Assembly: GCF_036997615.1 (NCBI RefSeq)
Contig: NZ_JAWLQA010000005.1
Direction: 5' to 3' (one strand)
DNA from: Brachyspira sp949287565
GTDB taxonomy: Bacteria; Spirochaetota; Brachyspiria; Brachyspirales; Brachyspiraceae
Length of the DNA stretch: 64,000 nt
Shown: positions 8,378 through 17,183 of the stretch, one piece after another
How the letters are laid out: the number at the start of each line of letters is the position of its first letter
Position numbering within the stretch: the stretch's first letter is position 1
The notes under the pieces: model-generated
Told to the model about the DNA's origin: nothing
What the model saw: only the letters and a program-made list of their open reading frames with translations
The model's database searches: none
Translations under genes and position numbers: made by a program

Positions 8378-9310
8378 ATGAAAGATTTGGAAAAATTAAA
8401 ACAAATACTAAATGAAACAGTTACAATAAACAATTTAAATAGAATTAATGATTATTTTATACGCTATTTATTTTCACATGAAGGCAATGAAAATATAGCT
8501 TTAAATTTCATTAATGCAGTATTTAAAGATTTAGATTTTGAAACTTTTGAAAAAATAGAAATACTTAATCCATTTAATATAGCAGAAAATTACAATGAAA
8601 AAGAATCTATAGTCGATATTAAGGTTACTACAGAAACAGGAATAACAGTTTTAATAGAGATACAATCAAGAGGTAATGAAGATTTTATAAAAAGAGCTTT
8701 ATATTATTGGGCATATAATTATAGCAGCAGTTTAAACAGAGGTTCTTTTTATGATGAATTGAAACCAACTGTAAGTATCAATATAACAAACTTCATACTA
8801 ACAGATGAAGATAAAGTTCATAATTGTTATGTATTGAAAGAATTAAATAATAATAAGATTCTTACAGATCATTGTCAATTACACTTTATAGAACTTCCTA
8901 AATTCAATTTTAAAGATATTAATAAAAAAATAGAAAATCTTGATAATATACATAAAGAATTCATTTCTTGGGTAAAATTTTTTAAAGGAGAAGATATGTC
9001 AAATTTAATAAAAGAAAATACTATCTTTGAAGAAGTAGAAAAGAAATGCCATACTTTCGTAAATAATACTCCTGTAATGGATAAATATAAAAAGCGTGAA
9101 ATAGATGCATATTTCTTTGATAGAAGTATAGAATTGGATTTAAAAAAAGCCAAAGAAGAAGGAATAACTGAAGGTATAGAACAAGGTATAGAACAAGGCG
9201 AAAAAAATAAAGCAATATCAATAGCTAGAAATTTCAAAAAATCCGGTATAGATATAAAAATCATAAGTGAAAATACAGGTTTAAGTATAGAAGAAATAAA
9301 AAAATTATGA
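8378..9310 (+). CDS. Rpn-family recombination-promoting nuclease / PD-(D/E)XK putative transposase (intact reference copy)
   Basis: 310 residues. The nuclease core has NRINDYFIRYLFSHEGNENI, the catalytic stretch SIVDIKV-x6-VLIEIQ (Asp80, Glu94, Gln96) and KRALYYWAYNYSSSL. A linker (about 185-205) leads into a C-terminal domain with three four-residue repeats (EGITEGIEQGIEQGEK) and the terminal ISENTGLSIEEIKKL module found in Rpn and related proteins. This copy lacks the GC-rich inserts seen at 26982 and 29637 and so serves as the undamaged reference. Its stop codon TGA lies inside a hairpin element (9298-9358). No Shine-Dalgarno before the ATG; predicted leaderless. Confidence 0.88.
   Translation: MKDLEKLKQILNETVTINNLNRINDYFIRYLFSHEGNENIALNFINAVFKDLDFETFEKIEILNPFNIAENYNEKESIVDIKVTTETGITVLIEIQSRGNEDFIKRALYYWAYNYSSSLNRGSFYDELKPTVSINITNFILTDEDKVHNCYVLKELNNNKILTDHCQLHFIELPKFNFKDINKKIENLDNIHKEFISWVKFFKGEDMSNLIKENTIFEEVEKKCHTFVNNTPVMDKYKKREIDAYFFDRSIELDLKKAKEEGITEGIEQGIEQGEKNKAISIARNFKKSGIDIKIISENTGLSIEEIKKL
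8996..9310 (+). CDS. Candidate intragenic C-terminal product of the Rpn gene (RpnS-like)
   Basis: In-frame ATG at 8996 (Met207) follows AAAGGAG (8984-8990) with 5 nt spacing, a near-ideal ribosome binding site inside a gene whose own start has none. The product would be 104 residues, MSNLIKENTIFEEVEKKC onward. The corresponding internal start is kept in three other copies. Role as antitoxin is inferred from E. coli RpnA/RpnS. Confidence 0.5.
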   Translation: MSNLIKENTIFEEVEKKCHTFVNNTPVMDKYKKREIDAYFFDRSIELDLKKAKEEGITEGIEQGIEQGEKNKAISIARNFKKSGIDIKIISENTGLSIEEIKKL

Positions 9311-9358
9311 GCATCTACTAAATTTATTTAGTAGACCATTTAAACGAATAATTTTTTT
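9298..9358 (+). repeat. Nested hairpin element with TTTA loop (copy 1)
   Basis: Outer arms AAAAAAATTAT (9298-9308) and ATAATTTTTTT (9348-9358) are perfectly complementary. Inner arms TCTACTAAA (9314-9322) and TTTAGTAGA (9327-9335) enclose the loop TTTA. GAGC follows the left outer arm. It overlaps the end of the Rpn gene and supplies its stop codon. Three related elements are at 15044, 15203 and 30276. After it, 9378-9431 looks like a degenerate half-copy (ATAAAAAACTTGTGAG start, AATAATTTTTTTATG end). It could also act as a transcription terminator because of the T-run. Confidence 0.75.
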
Positions 9359-9478
9359 ATAAATATAAATAAAGAAATAAAAAACTTGTGAGTATGTGGC
9401 AGATATATATTTTTATTAAATAATTTTTTTATGTATCATAAATAAAAAATCGCTAGTATATATTAATTGTATTTCAAT

Positions 9479-9527
9479 ATAAAAAAAACAAACATATCCT
9501 ATAAAAATATAAGAAAATGTTTGTTTT
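9479..9527 (-). terminator. Rho-independent terminator of the pheS-pheT-phosphoribosyltransferase genes
   Basis: On the minus strand AAAACAAACAT pairs with ATGTTTGTTTT (9517-9527 with 9485-9495), 11 bp, followed by four further U residues. It lies about 25 nt after the phosphoribosyltransferase stop. Confidence 0.7.
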
Positions 9528-9550
9528 ATTTATAATATTAAAATTTATAA

Positions 9551-9949
9551 TTATTTACTAGAAGCTTTAGTCTCCCAAGGAAATAAAAGCCAATTATCAT
9601 GATTAATATTTTTATAACTATATCTAGGCTTTATCTTGCTTGTATGCTCTCTTACAAATAAAGTGGCAATATCAAATTTCTGATCATCAAAATATTTGAG
9701 AGTTTCACCTGTATCTGATATATCATCAACTATTAAAGCAGCTTTATTCTTTACTTTCAATCTCCAAACTTCTTCCATATTTAAAACCATAGGAATTTTA
9801 AGCCTATGAGAAAGCATAACAGCAGGCACTAATCCGCCTCTTGCCAATCCGTAAATAACTTCATAATGAATCTTAGAATCTTCTATTTGTTTAGCTAATA
9901 CTTCTATAGCTTCATCTATATTTTCCCAAGTGATTATATCATATTCCAT
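9551..9949 (-). CDS. Phosphoribosyltransferase (hypoxanthine/xanthine type)
   Basis: 132 residues, a short type I phosphoribosyltransferase. The PRPP-binding signature is AALIVDDISDTGET (residues about 69-82), and GLARGGLVPAVMLSHRL is the conserved upstream loop. The length and the C-terminal LLFPWE match the small purine phosphoribosyltransferases (xanthine/hypoxanthine), but the base used cannot be settled from sequence alone. It follows pheT by 19 nt and is probably co-transcribed with it. Confidence 0.85.
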   Translation of the reverse strand: MEYDIITWENIDEAIEVLAKQIEDSKIHYEVIYGLARGGLVPAVMLSHRLKIPMVLNMEEVWRLKVKNKAALIVDDISDTGETLKYFDDQKFDIATLFVREHTSKIKPRYSYKNINHDNWLLFPWETKASSK

Positions 9950-9968
9950 TATAAAACCTCTTTACAAA

Positions 9969-12392
9969 TTAAGCTCTTAAATTAATATCAAATCTTGTTT
10001 TAAGCATTTCAAGTAAAGATTTTTCCACACTGTTAATATCTTCTTCTCTTAAAGTTTTATTAGGGTCATAATAAGTTATAGATATAGCTATGGATTGTTT
10101 ACCTTCTTCTACTTGTTCTCCTACATATCTATCAACTACACTTACATTCTGTATGATATTATTAAATTTACTTATGGATTTGATAACCTTGCTGAACTCT
10201 ATATCATTAGAGCAAACCAAAGCTAAATCTCTAAATACTGCAGGATATTTACCTATATCTTTTAATCTCTGTTTTTTAACTCTCTCTTTAACTAATTTTA
10301 AAGTTTTTCTAATATCAATATCCAAGAAATAAACTTCACCGCTTATATCAAAAAGTTTAAGAAGTTTAGGATGAAGTCTTCCAATAATACCTATTTTCTC
10401 ACCAAATATAACAATTTCACCTGACATAGTAGGTATAAGCCATTTATGTTCTTTAGGTATTAAATTATAATCGCTGCATTTTAAATCTTTTATTAAAAGC
10501 TCTTCAATAACTCCGCTCATATCAAAGAAGTCATAAGCTCTAGATTCTTTATTCCATAATTTTTCCTGATAAAGTCCGAACATTACAGCAGATAAATGCT
10601 TTTCTTCTACAAAGCTATCATTTTCTTTATAGAATATATTACCTACTTCAAATAAAGCACCATTTTTATGTCTATGATTCTGATTGTAAGCAACACTATT
10701 AAGAAGAGAAGCTAAAGTTGTAGGTCTTAAAACATCCATTTCATTAGTTAATGGGTTTACAACTTTTATAAGTTTTTCTTCTTCTATTCCCATAGCTTTA
10801 AATACATTGCTGTCGCCCATAGAATACTGCTTAGTTTCATAAAGTCCGTAAGAAGCCATTCTATGCTTAACAAAGCTAACTTCAGAATAATCTGTATTTA
10901 TAGGATTACATTTGATATGAGGTACATTTGAAGATATATTATTATAGCCGTAAACTCTAGCTATTTCCTCTATTAAATCCTCAGCTATAGATAAATCATG
11001 TCTGTAATAAGGTATTTCTACTTTAAGGTTATTCTCTCCAAGTGCTACAGCTTTAAATCCGTATCTCTTGAATATAGAAGATATTTCCATCTTATTCATA
11101 TTAAGACCTAAATATCTTTTTACAAGTCCGCAGTCAAATACTATTATATTAGCATCAAACTGCTTAACATTAACCTCTTTAGATCTTGAAGCTATTTTAC
11201 ATCCATTATCTAAAGTAACTATTAAATCAACAACTCTATTCAAAGCTGCAAGAGTAAGAGTATGATCTATATCTCTTTCAAATCTATATGAAGCATCTGT
11301 CTTTGTATTAGTTGCTATTGTAGATTTTTTTACAGCTATATGATCAAAATATGCACTTTCTATTAAAATAGTTTTAGTTTCACTTTCAATTTTTGTACCA
11401 TCGCCTCCCATAACTCCGGCAACACCTATAGGTTTTTCACTGTCAGCTATAACTAAAACATCATCTGTAAGATCTATTTCTCTGCCGTCAAGCAAAGTAA
11501 TTTTTTCTCCGCTTCTGGCATTTCTAACTATTACTTTACCGTCTTTTATTTTATCAAAATCATAAGCATGCAAAGGCTGTCCATATTCAAGCATAACATA
11601 GTTTGTAACGTCTACTATATTATTAATAGGATTGATTCCGCACATCTTTAATCTTTTCTGCATCCAATCAGGAGAAGGTCCTACAGTTATATCTTTTATA
11701 AGCCTTCCTACATATTTATAGCAGCTTTCCTGATTTTCAACTGTTATATCAATATTACCGCCTGCAGCATCATAAGTATTAACAGATGGAATGCTTACTC
11801 TTCTCTCTAAAACCAAAGAACATTCTCTAGCAAAACCTATAATACTTACTAAATCTCCTCTATTTGCTGTAATTTCAACATTGAATATATGATCTGTACT
11901 TCCTACTATAGTAGAAAGAGAATTACCTAATATACTCTCCTTATCGGCATGTACTTTTTCTATATCTTCATCTAATATCCAAATTCCGTAAATACCTTCT
12001 ATTTCTTCATAGCCCAATTCAGTTCTGGAACATATCATACCATTACTTTCAAAACCTCTTATAGAAGCTTTTTTGATTGTAAGTCCATTAGGAAGTTTAG
12101 CACCAATCATAGCTATAGGTACGTATATACCTTCTCTTACATTTGAGGCACCGCATACTATTGAGAGTGTATCTCCATCGCCAACATCAACTTTACATAC
12201 ACTTAATTTATCAGCATCTGGGTGTTTATGTACAGATACTATTTTACCAATAATAACGCCTGGTATATCTCCTCCAGTAGTTTCTATTGATGAAATTTCA
12301 CTTCCGGCAAGTGTTATTTGTTTGGCAATTTCCTCTACACTAAATCCGTCTAAATTAACAAATTCTTTTAGCCAACTTAATGGAACTTTCAT
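9969..12392 (-). CDS. pheT: Phenylalanyl-tRNA synthetase beta subunit
   Basis: 807 residues, normal for bacterial PheT. Starts MKVPLSWLKEFVNLDGFSVE. The N-terminal tRNA-binding OB domain has HPDADKLSVCKVDVGDG (about 55-72). The B3/B4 editing region follows (INNIVDVTNYVMLEYGQPLHA, GVAGVMGGDGT), then the B5 domain, the catalytic-like core (FEVGNIFYKE) and the C-terminal anticodon-binding ferredoxin-like domain (KYPAVFRDLALVC). Forms the alpha2-beta2 enzyme with PheS just upstream. A GAGGA Shine-Dalgarno sequence precedes the ATG. Confidence 0.98.
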   Translation of the reverse strand: MKVPLSWLKEFVNLDGFSVEEIAKQITLAGSEISSIETTGGDIPGVIIGKIVSVHKHPDADKLSVCKVDVGDGDTLSIVCGASNVREGIYVPIAMIGAKLPNGLTIKKASIRGFESNGMICSRTELGYEEIEGIYGIWILDEDIEKVHADKESILGNSLSTIVGSTDHIFNVEITANRGDLVSIIGFARECSLVLERRVSIPSVNTYDAAGGNIDITVENQESCYKYVGRLIKDITVGPSPDWMQKRLKMCGINPINNIVDVTNYVMLEYGQPLHAYDFDKIKDGKVIVRNARSGEKITLLDGREIDLTDDVLVIADSEKPIGVAGVMGGDGTKIESETKTILIESAYFDHIAVKKSTIATNTKTDASYRFERDIDHTLTLAALNRVVDLIVTLDNGCKIASRSKEVNVKQFDANIIVFDCGLVKRYLGLNMNKMEISSIFKRYGFKAVALGENNLKVEIPYYRHDLSIAEDLIEEIARVYGYNNISSNVPHIKCNPINTDYSEVSFVKHRMASYGLYETKQYSMGDSNVFKAMGIEEEKLIKVVNPLTNEMDVLRPTTLASLLNSVAYNQNHRHKNGALFEVGNIFYKENDSFVEEKHLSAVMFGLYQEKLWNKESRAYDFFDMSGVIEELLIKDLKCSDYNLIPKEHKWLIPTMSGEIVIFGEKIGIIGRLHPKLLKLFDISGEVYFLDIDIRKTLKLVKERVKKQRLKDIGKYPAVFRDLALVCSNDIEFSKVIKSISKFNNIIQNVSVVDRYVGEQVEEGKQSIAISITYYDPNKTLREEDINSVEKSLLEMLKTRFDINLRA

Positions 12393-12431
12393 TATTATAT
12401 CCTCTAACTTAATTCACTTATAAATATTTTT

Positions 12432-12500
12432 AGTATGCTTTCTCATTGCTATGCTCGCCGCCCATAAGGCTACACCTATTATTGGCTTAAGCTAGCTTTT
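12432..12500 (-). other. GC-enriched stretch in the pheS-pheT spacer
   Basis: The 169 bp between pheS and pheT contains a patch (GCTCGCCGCCCATAAGGC and nearby GGCTTAAGCTAGC) clearly richer in GC than the surroundings. It has no open frame. It resembles a worn copy of the GC-rich repeats found elsewhere in the window but lacks their CC-GAA-GG core, so its identity is uncertain. Confidence 0.35.
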
Positions 12501-12561
12501 TGTCACTATATATTATAAATAGCCTACTTGGCTCACTTAATTAAATATTTTTAATTACTAT

Positions 12562-13581
12562 TTACCACTGTTTTAAGAAATCTATATCATTTTCATAGAA
12601 CATTCTTATATCAGTTATACCGTATTTAATCATTGCAACTCTTTCTATACCCATTCCAAAGGCAAAACCTGTATATTTAGTTATATCATAACCAACATGT
12701 TTAAATACATTAGGGTGAATCATACCGGCACCCATTAATTCAAGCCAGCCTTCTCCTCCGCAGGTTTTACATCCGCTTCCGCCGCATATTACACAAGTAG
12801 CACTCAAATCAGCACCCGGCTCTACGAATGGGAAATAATCCGGTCTTAATCTTATTTGTGTTTTATCTCCGAACATTTTTTTACAGAATAATTCTAATAT
12901 ACCTTTCAAATCATTAAAACTTATTCCTTTATCAACCATAAGTCCTTCAACTTGATGGAATACAGGAGAATGTTTTGAATCTATAGCATCTCTTCTAGCA
13001 CATTTACCTGGAGAAACTACTGCTATAGGAGGAGGTGTTTCAAGCATAGTTCTTATCTGCATACCTGATGTATGAGTTCTTAATACATGCTCTTTAGAAA
13101 TAAAGAAAGAGTCATGGCTATCTCTTGAAGGGTGATAATAAGGAATATTTAATGCCTCAAAGTTATGAAAATCATCTTCTATTTCATTACCTTCTACAAC
13201 TCTGAAACCTATTTCTGTCAAAATAGATACTATTTCCTCTTCTACTCTAGTAAGAAGATTGATACCTGCAGATTTAGGTCTTCTTCCAGGCATAGTTATA
13301 TCTATTTTATTTTTCTCCAAAGAAGATAAAAATTCCTGTTCGGATAGAGCATTTTTCTTCTCGGATAAAGCATTCTCACAGTAATTCTTTATCTCATTAA
13401 TCTTTTTACCGAACTCTTTCTTCTCCTCAATATTATCTATAGAAGATAAACTTTTCAAAAGCTCTGTTATCTTTCCTTTTCGTCCTAAATAACGAATCCT
13501 TATATCATCTATTTCTGCCTGAGTATTAGCATTTTCTATGCTGTTTTTTAAAAAGCTATGAAGCTCCTCTAGATTCTCCAT
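12562..13581 (-). CDS. pheS: Phenylalanyl-tRNA synthetase alpha subunit
   Basis: 339 residues, normal for PheS. The N-terminal coiled coil (about 1-90) binds tRNA. Class II motif 2 region LRTHTSGMQIRTM, the phenylalanine pocket FHQVEGLMVDKGISF and RPDYFPFVEPGADL, and motif 3 GFAFGMGIERVAMIKYGI are all present. An extra ATCVICGGSGCKTCGGEGW segment with four Cys is present, as in many bacterial PheS proteins. Lies upstream of pheT. Confidence 0.98.
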   Translation of the reverse strand: MENLEELHSFLKNSIENANTQAEIDDIRIRYLGRKGKITELLKSLSSIDNIEEKKEFGKKINEIKNYCENALSEKKNALSEQEFLSSLEKNKIDITMPGRRPKSAGINLLTRVEEEIVSILTEIGFRVVEGNEIEDDFHNFEALNIPYYHPSRDSHDSFFISKEHVLRTHTSGMQIRTMLETPPPIAVVSPGKCARRDAIDSKHSPVFHQVEGLMVDKGISFNDLKGILELFCKKMFGDKTQIRLRPDYFPFVEPGADLSATCVICGGSGCKTCGGEGWLELMGAGMIHPNVFKHVGYDITKYTGFAFGMGIERVAMIKYGITDIRMFYENDIDFLKQW

Positions 13582-13692
13582 TGATTTTTCCTATTAAAAC
13601 AAAATTAAATACTTACAATATTATATCATAAAATTATTTTCAATACAATAAAAAAATAATATAATATATTGATGAAATTTATGAGTTATAAT

Positions 13693-14496
13693 TTACAAAA
13701 TTTTTTGAATATTTTCAATAAGAATTTTAACTTTTTCTAAAATATTTTCATCATAAAATATAACATTTTTTATATCTTTCTCAAAATTATCGGGTATTTT
13801 CCTGCATAATTTTAATGCATACTGTATAAGTTTCTTCTCTCCCACATGAAGTTCTTTATTCAAAGCGAATAAAATATCAAAATATGATGATAATATAGCA
13901 CTAATTCTATGATTAATGCTCACAATATCATTTCTTTTTACAGCTTTCTCCAATTGTTCATAAAATGATGCTATTTTTTTGCCGTACATAACATTGAAAT
14001 TCTTTTCTATTATATTATTTTTTAATTTTTCAGGATATTCTAAGTTTAATTCATCTTGAAATTTCTTGAATTTTCCTTCTTTATCATAAAGTATATTAGA
14101 ATGTTTAATATTGTATAAAAAAGCAGTAGTATACCCTATTTTTGAATTGCATCCTCTCCACACATATTCCATCTCTCCTTCAATCCAAGACAAATCTCTA
14201 TACATAAAATCCAAACATATACCGCTTTCTTTAAGTATCATCTCATCGCCATGCTCAAAATAATCATTACCTATTTCAAAGTAAGATGCATACTTAGAGG
14301 CAAACTCTTTTCTTGAGGCAATATCTTCTATGCTCTTTGCTGAAGCTTTACAATAAACATAAATATCATAATCTGACATATCATCATTAATCAAGCTAGT
14401 TTTTGAACCTGATAAAACTATAGAATCAATATTATTATTTCTAGCCATTATTTTTATATAATCATCTATAATATAATTAATATCATTTATATTCAT
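13693..14496 (-). CDS. Nucleotidyltransferase-fold protein with DUF4037-like region
   Basis: 267 residues. The nucleotidyltransferase signature appears near the N-terminus as VLSGSKTSLINDDMSDYDIY (G-S followed by D-x-D, Asp41/Asp43 region), and a later acidic strand ICLDFMYRD could give the third carboxylate. The C-terminal half (about 150-260) is helical and resembles DUF4037-type partners. Members transfer nucleotides to proteins, antibiotics or RNA; the substrate cannot be told. It is a single gene with no partner antitoxin visible beside it. Confidence 0.65.
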   Translation of the reverse strand: MNINDINYIIDDYIKIMARNNNIDSIVLSGSKTSLINDDMSDYDIYVYCKASAKSIEDIASRKEFASKYASYFEIGNDYFEHGDEMILKESGICLDFMYRDLSWIEGEMEYVWRGCNSKIGYTTAFLYNIKHSNILYDKEGKFKKFQDELNLEYPEKLKNNIIEKNFNVMYGKKIASFYEQLEKAVKRNDIVSINHRISAILSSYFDILFALNKELHVGEKKLIQYALKLCRKIPDNFEKDIKNVIFYDENILEKVKILIENIQKIL

Positions 14497-14649
14497 AAAT
14501 TTATCCTAATTTTTAGATATTTATAATTTCTATATTAAAGAATTAATTACTATATTTAGAATAGTTAACATAATCTAACAGTTATATTATAAAAAATTAT
14601 TTTCTTACAGTATATACACACTACAAATACTTATATAACAATTTTTTTA

Positions 14650-14934
14650 TTATAGCTCATTTATTTCTTCTATAGTTAAACCTGTAATTCTGCTTATATC
14701 TTCATTATTCATATTCATATTTTTTAAATTCAATGCTATAATTTTTGCTCTGTTTATTTCACCTTGTTCTATGCCTTTTTGAAATCCTATCTCTATACCC
14801 TCTTTTTTTCCTGCTTCTCTTTCATACTGAAGCATAGCAGCCTGTCCGTAAAGAAAAGTATCTCTTTCATTATAGGCAGACATTTCTTTTTCATCAGCTA
14901 CAAATCTTTTATATTTATCTATTACTTTAGGCAT
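14650..14934 (-). CDS. Candidate intragenic C-terminal Rpn product (RpnS-like), perfect Shine-Dalgarno
   Basis: ATG at 14932-14934 (MPKVIDKYKRFVADEKE) lies 9 nt after AGGAGGT (14944-14950), the strongest ribosome binding site seen around any Rpn gene here. The product would be 94 residues and is intact although the parent nuclease is broken. This fits retention of an inhibitor-like C-terminal protein, which is inference. Confidence 0.55.
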   Translation of the reverse strand: MPKVIDKYKRFVADEKEMSAYNERDTFLYGQAAMLQYEREAGKKEGIEIGFQKGIEQGEINRAKIIALNLKNMNMNNEDISRITGLTIEEINEL

Positions 14935-15043
14935 GATAATGTTACCTCCTATTAACTTATTAATACTTTTTTCTAAATCTTTAGTTGTAAAAAAATCAAT
15001 CCAAGATAGAAGTTTATTTTTATTATAGTCTATTATCATAAAC

Positions 15044-15100
15044 AAAAATTGTTCGCTCAAAGTCTCCGACAAGTAAACTTATCGGACGCTCACAATTTTT
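15044..15100 (-). repeat. Nested hairpin element with TTTA loop (copy 2)
   Basis: Outer arms AAAAATTGT (15044-15052) and ACAATTTTT (15092-15100) pair perfectly. Read on the minus strand the inner stem is TCCGATAAG-TTTA-CTTGTCGGA with one G-U pair, and GAGC follows the left outer arm. GAGCGAACAA precedes the right end, as in copy 4. Same orientation as the host Rpn gene. Confidence 0.75.
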
Positions 15101-15202
15101 ATAATTAGTTTATTAATATCTTTATACAAATATTTTATCTTACAAAATGTATCTGAAAATCGTCCAATCTAAGAGCGGTATTATAAATATCTGCAAAAAA
15201 AT

Positions 15203-15263
15203 AAAAAACTTGTGAGCATCTAGTAAATTTATTTACTAGATGATAAAAGCGAGCAAGTTTTTT
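15203..15263 (+). repeat. Nested hairpin element with TTTA loop (copy 3)
   Basis: Outer arms AAAAAACTTG (15203-15212) and CAAGTTTTTT (15254-15263) are perfectly complementary. Inner arms ATCTAGTAAA (15218-15227) and TTTACTAGAT (15232-15241) enclose TTTA; GAGC follows the left arm and GCGAGC precedes the right arm. It lies inside the broken Rpn gene in the opposite orientation to it, so insertion is not limited to one orientation. Confidence 0.8.
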
Positions 15264-15704
15264 ATATATAAATAATATAAAACATTTATGTTCTTTTTTC
15301 ATATCAGTTTCTCTTCCAATATCTAAATTAAAATTGATAAAACTAATACTAATCATCTTACTTATATTAATATAATTTTCATTCTCTTTTAATTCAGAAG
15401 CTATATTTTTAGCTATATAATATAATATTCTTTTTATAAAATTGTTATTTCCTACTAACTGTATTTCAATAAGTATTTTCTTACCATCTTTAGTTTTTGC
15501 TTTGACATCAAGAATAGACTCTTTTAAATTTTCATTTTCAGGTAAGTTATAAGGATTAATGATTTCAAGATTATTTACAGATTCAAGACCTGCATCATTC
15601 AAAACAGCATTAACGATATTTTCTAATATATCTTCATCGCCTTCAGTTCCGATTAAATATCGTACAAATAGATCATTAAGTCTGTTAATCTCTTTCATAC
15701 TTTT

Positions 15705-15733
15705 ATTATACTAAAAACATTTCAATTTGTCAA
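15705..15733 (-). promoter_or_regulatory. Rpn promoter, leaderless configuration
   Basis: TTGACA (15728-15733), 17 nt, TATAAT (15705-15710), 6 nt, ATG at 15698. This is the best -35 box of the five Rpn promoters and it drives a broken gene. Confidence 0.8.
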
Positions 15734-15826
15734 AATAAAGCTATAAAATAAAATTACATACTAACTAATAAATACTATCAATTAAATATAGAAATTTCTG
15801 TATACAGTTTATTATCTTCACAATGT

Positions 15827-17168
15827 TCAATTATTTTTAATTTTGAAAGCGTATTTATGAAAATATATGCATGTAGGAATTATACCAACAGCCCAGCCTA
15901 CAGGATTAGCAAACCACACCCCTATATATCCAAAAGGTATAGACAAGAATACGGAACCTCCTACCTTTATAACAAGTTCAGTTATTCCGGATATTAAAGG
16001 AATCAATGCCTTTCCTATGGCTCTTACAGAATTATTATACAAAACTATTATACCTAAAAATGGATAGAATAAAGAAGATATTCTTAAATAACCCTTACAT
16101 ATTTCTGATATTATATCTATATATTCATCTTTGCTTGATATGAATATCCTTACTAAATGATCACCGAATAAAAATATTATTATAGCAGCTAATATGCTCA
16201 ATGATAAAGAAAGTAATATTATGCTTTTAAAACCTGCTTTTATTCTGTCAATCTTATCTGCTCCGAAATTTTGTGCTGTGTATACGGCAAAGGCTTCCGA
16301 AATAACAAAAAATGCCATAGAAGCAAATTGATTTATTCTGTTTCCTGTAGTATATGATGCCACAACATTAGTACCAAAAGTATTAACTACTCCGCTTATA
16401 ATCATCTCGCCTATTGATAAGAATATAGCCTGTACACTCATAGATACACCTATTTTTATTATCATAAGTAAATTATTAGAATCAAATGACATATTCATCT
16501 TTACTCAATTTCAAGATAGGAAATTTCTTTATAATATAGAGTATACTCAAAAAAGCTGAAATCATTTGAGATATTACAGTGGCTATTGCAACACCGGCAA
16601 CATTCATATTTAATAAAACCACGAAAATTAAATCTAATATAATATTAAGCACAGTTGTTAGTATTAAGAAATATAAAGGAGTTTTACTATCTCCCAAAGC
16701 CCTCAATATACTAGCAGCCCCATTATAAAAAAGCTGTCCGAATGATAAGCCTACGCATATTCTCAAATAAATTATGGAGTTTTCTATTATATCATCAGGA
16801 GTTTTTAAAAGAATCATTAGAGGCTTTGAAAAAAATAAACCGAATATCAAAAGTATTAAAGAACTTCCCAATGTTACATAAATAGAGTTTAAAAAAGTTT
16901 TTCTAAGCATATTATCATTCTTAGCGCCGAAGAACTGCCCCATAACTATAGCAAATGCATTCGTAAACCCTACTGCAAATGATAAAAAGAAAAACATAGT
17001 AGAAGTTGTAGCTCCTATAGAAGCTAAAGCCCTAGAACCTGCAAATTTACCTATTATAATGGTATCTGCAACACCGTAAAACTGCTGAAATATTCCTCCT
17101 ATAAGCATTGGTATGGAGAAATATATTATAGTTTTGAATGGACTGCCGACAGTCATATCTTTTGTCAT
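15827..17168 (-). pseudogene. MATE-family efflux transporter, frameshifted
   Basis: Two overlapping frames together give one normal-length (about 450 residue) MATE transporter with twelve predicted membrane segments. The 5' part (16482-17168) starts MTKDMTVGSPFKTIIYFSIP and has GVADTIIIGKFAGSRALASI and AASILRALGDSKTPLYFLIL. It ends at a stop just after ILKLSKDEYVI. The second part (15827-16498) continues with NLLMIIKIGVSMSVQAIFLS, SYTTGNRINQFASMAFF and SVRAIGKALIPLISG. The break is a one-base shift near 16480-16500, in the cytoplasmic loop between the two halves. Either an inactivated gene or a sequence error; two separate half-transporters are less likely. Confidence 0.8.
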
Positions 17169-17183
17169 AATAAAACCTAAAAT

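Larger units (their letters stand above)
14650..15698 (-). pseudogene. Rpn-family nuclease gene, broken by two hairpin elements
   Basis: The 5' half (15135-15698) starts MKEINRLNDLFVRYLIGTEG and keeps the catalytic SILDVKAKTKDGKKILIEIQ. A TTTA-loop hairpin element (15203-15263) then interrupts the frame after EHKCFI; normal Rpn sequence resumes (LRLDDFQIHFVR), hits a stop at 15135 and needs a frameshift to go on. A second element (15044-15100) lies further on. The 3' half (14650-15072) resumes with FLFMIIDYNKNKLLSWIDFF and ends in GKKEGIEIGFQKGIEQGE and ITGLTIEEINEL. The nuclease is unlikely to be made whole, but the C-terminal part keeps a very strong internal start. Confidence 0.8.
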
